Positions 57,660-64,000 of a stretch of DNA of 64,000 nt are shown here, in pieces. The DNA is from Carnegiea gigantea (taxonomy: Eukaryota > Streptophyta > Magnoliopsida > Caryophyllales > Cactaceae). The notes under the pieces were generated by a model. That model searched no databases. It was not told the DNA's origin and worked only from the letters and a program-made list of their open reading frames with translations. Location of the stretch: assembly GCA_029747015.1 (NCBI GenBank), contig JAKOGI010002783.1:1-64000 (forward strand), written 5' to 3'. A program made the translations under genes and the position numbers. Positions within the stretch are counted from its first letter, which is position 1. Each line of letters opens with the position of its first letter.

Positions 57660-59244
57660 ATGAGTGCTAGCATGTCTGTGGAAGAAAGACTTGAGGTTCT
57701 TTCCAAGCAAATGCAAGAACTAAGTGTGAGTAATCAAGAACTTAAGGCTCGAAATGAGTACTTGAGGAAACAACTTGGAAACCACATGAAACAAAAGCAG
57801 AAACTTCAAGAATCACCAAGCATTCGGATTGGAACAGATTATGGCTATGAAGAGGAAGCGAGCAATGCGTTATCTGAAGAGGAAGTGCCGTTTGAAAGAA
57901 TACAAAGAAGAGCTCGGCCTACTTTCAACTCTAATGAGATCAAGGTTGATGTTCCTGAGTTCGAGGGTAAGCTAGATCCTGATGAGTTCATTGAACGGTT
58001 ACAAACAGTGGAGCGTATCTTTGAATTCAAGGAGATTCCAGAGGATAAGAAAGTCAAAATAGTTGCTCTTAGACTAAGGAAATATGCCTTCTTATGGTGG
58101 ACAAACCTTAATGCTAAGAGAACTAGAGAAAGGAAGAGTCAGATTGCTACTTGGGACAAAATGAAAGCCAAGATGAAGGCCCGGTTTTTGCCTTTGACGT
58201 ATGTCCAAGACCAATATATGCTCTTTCATCATTTGAATCAAGGCAAGATGAGTGTTGAAGAATATACTCGTGAGTTTGAGAAACTCATGATCAAATGTGA
58301 CATTCATGAGCCTGAAGAGCAGACCATGGTTCGTTACCTAGGTGGGCTTGATCCTAGGATAGCCAACGTGGTTGAGTTACAAGCTTATGCCACCTTTGAT
58401 GAAGTGTGTGTCCTAGCACACAAGGTGGAGCAGCAAAGAAAGTCTAGGATGAATGTTCGTGATTCATTCAAGCCCTATTCTACACCAAACCGTGGGCAAC
58501 CCTTAAACAAGGGGAGTACCACACCTCAGCCTAAATCATCTACCCCTTTCCCATCTAATCCACAAAAGAACCAAGCTCCTCAAAGGCCACCACCACCAAA
58601 CCCCCCACGTCCAAACCCATACCCTGTAAGCCAAAGAAGGTGTTACAAGTGCCAAGGCTTAGGACATATTGCTTCTGATTGTCCTAGTCGAAAGGTAGTC
58701 ACCTTAGCTGAATGGGAAGCCATAGAGGGAGAATTTGCCGAGGAGAAAGAAGAGGAAAAGGCAGAAGATGCTGAGAGCGATCATGAAGATGATCAGGAGG
58801 AGTTTGTGGAAAACGCAGATGAAGGTGAGATGCTAGTAATTCGAAGGGTATTGAGCAATCAACGAGTTGCTAAGGATGAACAACGTGAGAATATCTTTCA
58901 CTCACGGTGTACAGTCCAAGGCAAAGTGTGCTCGCTAATCATCGATGGAGGAAGTTGTGCCAACGTTGTTTCATTAAGCATGATTGAGAAACTGAACCTT
59001 CAATCCACGGCACACCCACACCCATACAACATTCAATGGTTAAATCAAGGCAAGGGATTACAAGTTAACTCTCGTTGCTTGATTTCATTCTCTCTTGGTA
59101 AGAACTACCAAGATGAACTTTGGTGTGATGTTATCCCCATGGATGCTTGTCATATTCTGTTAGGACGACCATGGATGTATGACAGGAAGGTTATGCATAA
59201 TGGTTATCTTAATACTTATTCCTTTACCAAAGATGGCAAGAAGA
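57660..59244 (+). CDS. gag-pol: Gag-protease of element Q, first part (interrupted by R)
   Basis: ATG 57660, MSASMSVEERLEVLSKQMQE (coiled-coil-like). Gag core EFEGKLDPDEFIERLQTVER and WWTNL, a Pro-rich linker, CCHC knuckle (C328, C331, H336, C341; CYKCQGLGHIASDC), a long acidic spacer, and protease LIIDGGSCANVVS with D429. No stop occurs before codon 528, where element R is inserted in the protease-RT linker (KDGKK). The frame after R (63273) follows in phase, so the only visible defect is the insertion. It would make a truncated Gag-protease ending a few codons into R (stop at 59316-59318). Confidence 0.9.
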
Positions 59245-60431
59245 TGATGTATATGTGGGTGGCAAGTGAACCAAATCAAACTCCAACTCAAAATAAGCCA
59301 AGTTGGGAAGAGAAATGAAAGATGGATGAAATGGATGAAGCACTTCACTACACAAGAAAAAGGGATAGAACAAGATCTTGTAATTGAGATAATCCTTCAC
59401 GGAGCCACTCAATGACTTGACCTTGGGCTAATTCTCTTGTCTTAACCAAGGAATCACTCCAATTGGAAAAGGAAGAGAACCTAGAACACTACTTGAATTT
59501 GCCACAATTCAAGATATAGAACTAGGAATTTAGTTGCACTTTTGAGAAACACACTCAAAGTACTTGTATTGCTTTGGAAATTTCTTACAATGCTGAATGA
59601 ATAGCTTCACACGCCCCTCCCCTTTTTATAGACTCAGCAAAAGACAATCAAAGGACTCAAATAACTCCTAACAATTAAAACTAGCTAATGAAAAGTCTAA
59701 GAAAAATGAAAAGACTCATCATAAAAGGGGTGGGGGAGGTTACAAGGAATATTCTAGGATTTTTGCAGCTGATTACATCAATCTAGAAGCATCTAAAACG
59801 TGCACAATATCAGCCACACAAGTATATGTAACCGAAGACTCTTCATATTCCCAGCATTAATCCTTGCAACTGCCTCAACTTCAACAGAGCATAACTTCCA
59901 GAATACTCGGCCAAATCACGCGTTCTTGGGCTTGTTAGAAAGCCCTGGAAGTCTATTTGCCAGAATGGGCTCATTTGCTCAATTTGGATAAGCGGTTTGA
60001 AAGTTATGGCCCAAACAATGCACCTATCTCAGACTGGACTGGATCAGCATAACGTATCTTTGAGTGATATTTTGCCCAATCAAATGACGTCCAAATTAAA
60101 CAAACTTGGGCTTATTTGAAAGCTGAAATCTTAAACTTCAAAACCATGTGGAGCCTCAAGTTGTGGGACCACTTTAGGTAGGCCAAAAGTGCACACAAAA
60201 AGCGGGAAAATTCGGGATGAAGGCGGCATTACGTCTTCGGGCATGAACGCCAATTTCCGGCAAAGTTTTGCAACTTCTTTGACTTCTTCATGGTGTCTAA
60301 AGTCCTTGAACTCACATAATAAGAGAAAATATGAGAGTTCCCATGCACGCTCTTGTTTGACACTTTTCTTCTTGGAAGTTGACCTTAAATAAAAATAAAA
60401 ATAAAAATGATGCATATGGGAATATGCATCA
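59245..60431 (-). repeat. 3' LTR of element R
   Basis: 1187 bp. It starts on the minus strand at 60431 with a 24-nt palindrome (60408-60431) and an (AAAAAT)n-like run, and codes for the last about 100 residues of the R protein. Confidence 0.94.
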
Positions 60432-61711
60432 TACTCCCCGGGTGGTTTTGAGTTTGTCCTCAAACTCAATGGGTTAGCAAGCTTCTCAAGAAAGGGGTCA
60501 CGCTCACAATATGGGAGCTTTTGGGGAAGGAGGTCACAGGGCATCACCTCTAGAGAGATATAGAAGAGGGTGAGGGGAGGATGATAAAACGGGTCATACC
60601 TGGTGAGGAGAAGAGGCGGAAGTGGGAAATCTTCTTTGGGGCCAAGGGTTTGGGAAGGATGAATGAGGGTTAAGGCTTGTCGGTCCTTTTGTGGTTTGAG
60701 GGGTTGGGAAGGTTGAATGGGGGTTAAGGTGAATTCTTCTTGGGTCAAGAGTTGCTCAACTTCTTCAATAACCCCACATGCCTCCAACTCGGGTGCTTGG
60801 AGTTCGGTAGGGCGTACTTCTTGAATCAAGAGTTGTTCAAACTCTTCAGCAACCCTACATGGCTTCATCACTTCAAGGTCTTTAACTACATGCTCTTCAA
60901 TTCTTGGGGTTATGCTCAAATTCACCTCATTATCTTCTTGGCACCCTTCTTGGGTGAAGGATTGCTCAATTTCTTGCACAATCTCTTCTTGCTTCAACTC
61001 GGATCTTTGGGCCTCAAGTTCAAAGGTCTCTTCATCACCACAGTCACCAAAAACAAGAGGTAGGTCAACTAGGCTTGAAGCTTTTTCTCCAAGGATCTCT
61101 TCATCTTTGTTTGGCTTTTGAGAAACCTTCTCTAAGTGAAGTATTTCTTCTTTTTCAACCTTGAGTTCAATTTCTTCTTCAAGGCTTTCCTCCTGATCGT
61201 TCTCTTCTTTCACGGCTTTCCTTTCTTCCAAGGTAATGACCTCGTTATTTGGGCAATCCGTGGATAAGTGTCCAAGCCCTTGGCACTTGAGACACCTCCT
61301 AGGTTGTGGGGGAAAGATCATTTGTGGGGTTGGTTCTTTTTGTGGGGTGGAAGGGAATGAACCCGTGAGCTTAACGGAGATACTTTCTTTCATGGGCATG
61401 TAAGTGGATGGGTAAAAGGAACCCTTCAACTTACTACTCAATTTCTTCCAAGTTCTCACCTTTTCTTTTCCTTTCTTTTTTCGCTCAAACTTGTATTTAT
61501 TCCACCACTGAAGTGCACATCCTCTCAATCTTGAAATAACCACTTTGAACTTCTCTTGGTCACTAAGGATACAACAAGCAAAAACTCGTTCCACCTTAGA
61601 TAACCAACCTGCGAACACTTCCTTTTCGCCATGAAATTTTGGAATTGCAAAGCAAGCATATCCAATATCAATAAGAGCTAGTTCTTTCTCCAAGTTCTTT
61701 GAAGACGGCAT
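60131..61711 (-). CDS. Gag-like protein of element R with LTR-encoded C-terminal tail
   Basis: 526 residues, no stop or frameshift. N-terminus MPSSKNLEKELALIDIGYAC differs from the MISLGN type of A and C. Gag core KFHGEKEVFAGWLSKVERVF and ALQWWNKYKFERKKKGKEK; intact CCHC knuckle starting at C140 (CLKCQGLGHLSTDC). An acidic spacer EESLEEEIELKVEKEEILHL is shared with L. Then come three copies of an amphipathic CGVIEEVEQLLTQEE-like segment shared with A. Residues from about 427 lie in the 3' LTR: a FYFYFY stretch made by a short A/T repeat, then a basic region and EVKEVAKLCRKL..TFGLPKVVPQLEAP, almost the same as the tail of autonomous element E. Probable particle protein of a trans-mobilised element; mobilisation is inferred. 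Confidence 0.85.
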   Translation of the reverse strand: MPSSKNLEKELALIDIGYACFAIPKFHGEKEVFAGWLSKVERVFACCILSDQEKFKVVISRLRGCALQWWNKYKFERKKKGKEKVRTWKKLSSKLKGSFYPSTYMPMKESISVKLTGSFPSTPQKEPTPQMIFPPQPRRCLKCQGLGHLSTDCPNNEVITLEERKAVKEENDQEESLEEEIELKVEKEEILHLEKVSQKPNKDEEILGEKASSLVDLPLVFGDCGDEETFELEAQRSELKQEEIVQEIEQSFTQEGCQEDNEVNLSITPRIEEHVVKDLEVMKPCRVAEEFEQLLIQEVRPTELQAPELEACGVIEEVEQLLTQEEFTLTPIQPSQPLKPQKDRQALTLIHPSQTLGPKEDFPLPPLLLTRYDPFYHPPLTLFYISLEVMPCDLLPQKLPYCERDPFLEKLANPLSLRTNSKPPGEYDAYSHMHHFYFYFYLRSTSKKKSVKQERAWELSYFLLLCEFKDFRHHEEVKEVAKLCRKLAFMPEDVMPPSSRIFPLFVCTFGLPKVVPQLEAPHGFEV

Positions 61712-62064
61712 GAAGGATGAGGTCTAGGGTTCTTCGTGGATTGATTTGAAACGTAAGTTGGCTGTGGCAAAGGTGGCACGGTCGTGCAAGGGGGCACGGT
61801 CAGGCCGTGCTATGCTTCGGCTGAAGAAAATGCAGAAAAGTAGAGTGGCACGTTCGTGCTTGGAGGCACGGGGGCACCGTGCTCCGTCTCGACTTGAAGA
61901 TTTCTGGAAAATGAATATGGCACGGTCGTGCGTGGTTGCACGGGGGCACCGTGCTGCTTCTCTGGTCTTCGAGACTAGGTTTGCCGGTTTGTGCCTCTTT
62001 TTGTTTTTTTGTATTTTGGCTTTTTGGGATGTGTTTGGGTGTGATGTGGGTCACTTAAAAACCG
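61712..62064 (-). other. Element R leader with three palindrome pairs
   Basis: GCACG/CGTGC inverted repeats at about 61939-61955 with 61919-61931, 61865-61882 with 61847-61859, and 61793-61809 with 61775-61787. Number, order and spacing match element E. Confidence 0.8.
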
Positions 62065-62078
62065 TGGCTCTGATACCA
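62065..62078 (-). other. Primer binding site of element R
   Basis: TGGTATCAGAGCCA on the minus strand, initiator tRNA-Met type. Confidence 0.92.
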
Positions 62079-62080
62079 AT

Positions 62081-63267
62081 TGATGTATATGTGGGTGGCA
62101 AGTGAACCAAATCAAACTCCAACTCAAAACAAGCCAAGTTGGGAAGAGAAATGAAAGATGGATGAAATGGATGAAGCACTTCACTACACAAGAAAAAGGG
62201 ATAGAACAAGATCTTATAATTGAGATAATCCTTCACGGAGCCACTCAATGACTTGACCTTGGGCTAATTCTCTTGTCTTATCCAAGGAATCACTCCAATT
62301 GGAAAAGGAAGAGAACCTGGAACACCACTTGAATTTGCCACAATTCAAGATATAGAACTAGGAATTTAGTTGCACTTTTGAGAAACACACTCAAAGTACT
62401 TGTATTACTTTGGAAATTTCTTACAATGCTGAATGAATAGCTTCACATGCCCCTCCCCTTTTATAGACTCAGCAAAAGACAATCAAAAGACTCAAATAAC
62501 TCCTAACAATTAAAACTAGCTAATGAAAAGTCTAAGAAAAATGAAAAGACACATCATAAAAGGGGGTGGGGGAGGTTACAAGGAATATTCTAGGATTTTT
62601 GCAGCTGATTACATCAATCTAGAAGCATCTAAAACGTGCACAATATCAGCCACACAAGTATATGTAACCGAAGACTCTTCATATTCCCAGCATTAATCCT
62701 TGCAACTGCCTCAACTTCAACAGAGCATAACTTCCAGAATACTCGGCCAAATCACGCGTTCTTGGGCTTGTTAGAAAGCCCTGGAAGTCTATTTTCCAGA
62801 ATGGGCTCATTTGCTCAATTTGGATAAGCGGTTTGAAAGTTATGGCTCAAACAATGCACCTATCTCAGACTGGACTGGATCAGCATAACGTATCTTTGAG
62901 TGATATTTTGCCCAATCAAATGATGTCCAAATTAAACAAACTTGGGCTTATTTGAAAGCTGAAATCTTAAACTTCAAAACCATGTGGAGCCTCAAGTTGT
63001 GGGACCACTTTAGGTAGGCCAAAAGTGCACACAAAAAGCGGGAAAATTCGGGATGAAGGCGGCATTACGTCTTCGGGCATGAACGCCAATTTCCGGCAAA
63101 GTTTTGCAACTTCTTTGACTTCTTCATGGTGTCTAAAGTCCTTGAACTCACATAATAAGAGAAAATATGAGAGTTCCCATGCACGCTCTTGTTTGACACT
63201 TTTCTTCTTGGAAGTTGACCTTAAATAAAAATAAAAATAAAAATGATGCATATGGGAATATGCATCA
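62081..63267 (-). repeat. 5' LTR of element R
   Basis: 1187 bp; starts on the minus strand with the terminal palindrome (63244-63267) and ends CATATACATCA beside the PBS. Confidence 0.94.
62457..62465 (-). promoter_or_regulatory. TATA box of element R promoter
   Basis: TATAAAAGG on the minus strand, preceded by GAGTC exactly as in element E. Confidence 0.7.
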
Positions 63268-63272
63268 GAAGA

Positions 63273-64000
63273 TTACCCTGAATCCCATGTCACCATCCGA
63301 ACTCCACAAAATGAAACCACAAAAAAGCCAAAATCAATCTGACTTGCTTTTGACATATGTTGAACCACTTTTAAAGGCCTCTCAACATGAGTTCAAAGCT
63401 TTGAAAGAATGGATATTGCAAGTACAAGATGAGCAAGAAACACCACTTCCTTCCCATCCCATAGCCAAGGTCATATTGAATCAGTTCGGTCACCTATTCC
63501 CAGATCAAATACCTTCGGGTTTACCCCCAAAGCGTGATATTCAACATCATATTGACCTTATCCCAGGATCCATTCTACCTAATAAACCAGCCTACAGGAC
63601 AAATCCCAGAGAAACTCAAGAGATTCAACGTCAAGTTGAAGAACTAATATTCAAGGGATTGGTACGAGAATCCTTAAGCCCGTGTGCTGTTCCTGCTCTT
63701 TTGGTTCCGAAAAAGGATGGTAGTATGAGGATGTGTGTTGACAGTAGGGTCATAAACAAGATCACTATCAAGTACAGGTACCCTATACCTAGGCTTGAAG
63801 ATATGTTGGATGAGTTACATGGCTCTAAGGTGTTTAGCAAGATTGATTTAAGGAGTGGTTATTATCAGATTCGTATTAGGGAGGGTGATGAGTGGAAAAC
63901 TGCTTTCAAGACTAAGGGCGGATTATATGAATGGTTAGTCATGCCTTTCGGTCTTTCTAATGCCCCTAGTACGTTTATGAGACTAATGAATCAAGTATTT
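63273..64000 (+). CDS. gag-pol: Element Q pol, second part: protease-RT linker and RT (runs off window)
   Basis: Open in phase with the first part, no stop to the window end. It carries the linker ([20 protein letters not shown]), the RT lead-in ([38 protein letters not shown]) and the RT palm start ([48 protein letters not shown]). The YFDD motif lies beyond the window. Very close to element P, so P and Q are the same or sister families. Confidence 0.9.

Larger units (their letters stand above)
59245..63267 (-). mobile_element. Element R: young, complete gag-only LTR retrotransposon
   Basis: 4023 bp with perfect TSD GAAGA (59240-59244, 63268-63272). Both LTRs are 1187 bp; by eye they differ by about 12 substitutions and 2 single-base indels (about 99% identity). 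PBS, palindrome leader, one open gag ORF and purine tract (CACCCGGGGAGTA on minus) are intact. No protease, RT or integrase. Confidence 0.94.
56006..64000 (+). mobile_element. Element Q: autonomous gypsy element, right part beyond window
   Basis: 5' LTR 56006-57545, PBS and gag-pol, split by element R and cut by the window end inside RT. The LTR start was placed at TGATGGAGGTCC because P gag is colinear only up to 56005 and the sequence from there resembles the N-family LTR start. The TSD TCACT needs the off-window right copy. Confidence 0.85.

Overview
The window is plant nuclear DNA made almost wholly of nested Ty3/gypsy LTR retrotransposons. The evidence is initiator-tRNA-Met primer sites (TGGTATCAGAGC), LTRs with TG..CA ends, 5-bp target-site duplications (TSDs) and plant-type gag-pol proteins. 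I see no host gene, tRNA, rRNA or CRISPR array. The species cannot be read from the sequence. The intact polyprotein (element E) and its relatives look like the CRM (centromeric chromovirus) clade, so a centromeric or pericentromeric origin is plausible but inferred.

Layout (letters are my own labels). Left edge: A (1-3517, gag-only, minus) lies inside B (LTR end, 3518-4429, minus). B lies inside C (4430-12200, plus), a tandem internal-LTR-internal-LTR-internal-LTR array of gag-only units. C sits in D, an old minus-strand gypsy element (12201-14059, continuing at 20963-21256). E (14060-20962, plus) is a young, complete element inserted in D, with TSD ATGGC. F (plus) starts at 21257, and its 5' LTR is broken by three insertions. 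The first is G (22391-27994, long LTR-like, TSD CAACT), which holds solo LTR H (25739-26855, TSD GATTC). The second is J (28056-43025, decayed autonomous gypsy), which holds solo LTR K (28357-30081, CTTTT), gag-only L (33473-35977, TCAGG) and decayed E-type M (37442-41381, TGGGA). The third is N (43192-48288, gag-only, GTTTT). F's PBS, broken gag and 3' LTR start follow at 48382-50316. The F 3' LTR is then broken by P (50317-56005, minus, nearly intact gag-pol), P by Q (56006 to window end, plus, open gag-pol), and Q by R (59245-63267, minus, intact gag-only, GAAGA). Insertion depth reaches five (D>F>P>Q>R).

How they work together: E, M, P, Q, J and D encode or once encoded Gag, protease, reverse transcriptase, RNase H and integrase. 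A, C, F, L, N and R encode only a Gag-like protein and would need these enzymes in trans. Two features link autonomous and gag-only elements. One is an array of GC-rich GCACG..CGTGC palindromes in the transcribed 5' leader, after the PBS in some families and just inside the LTR end in others. The other is a protein tail encoded inside the start of the 3' LTR, conserved at amino-acid level between E/M and the gag-only families A, B, C, L and R. Together they suggest a shared packaging or targeting system; that is inference.
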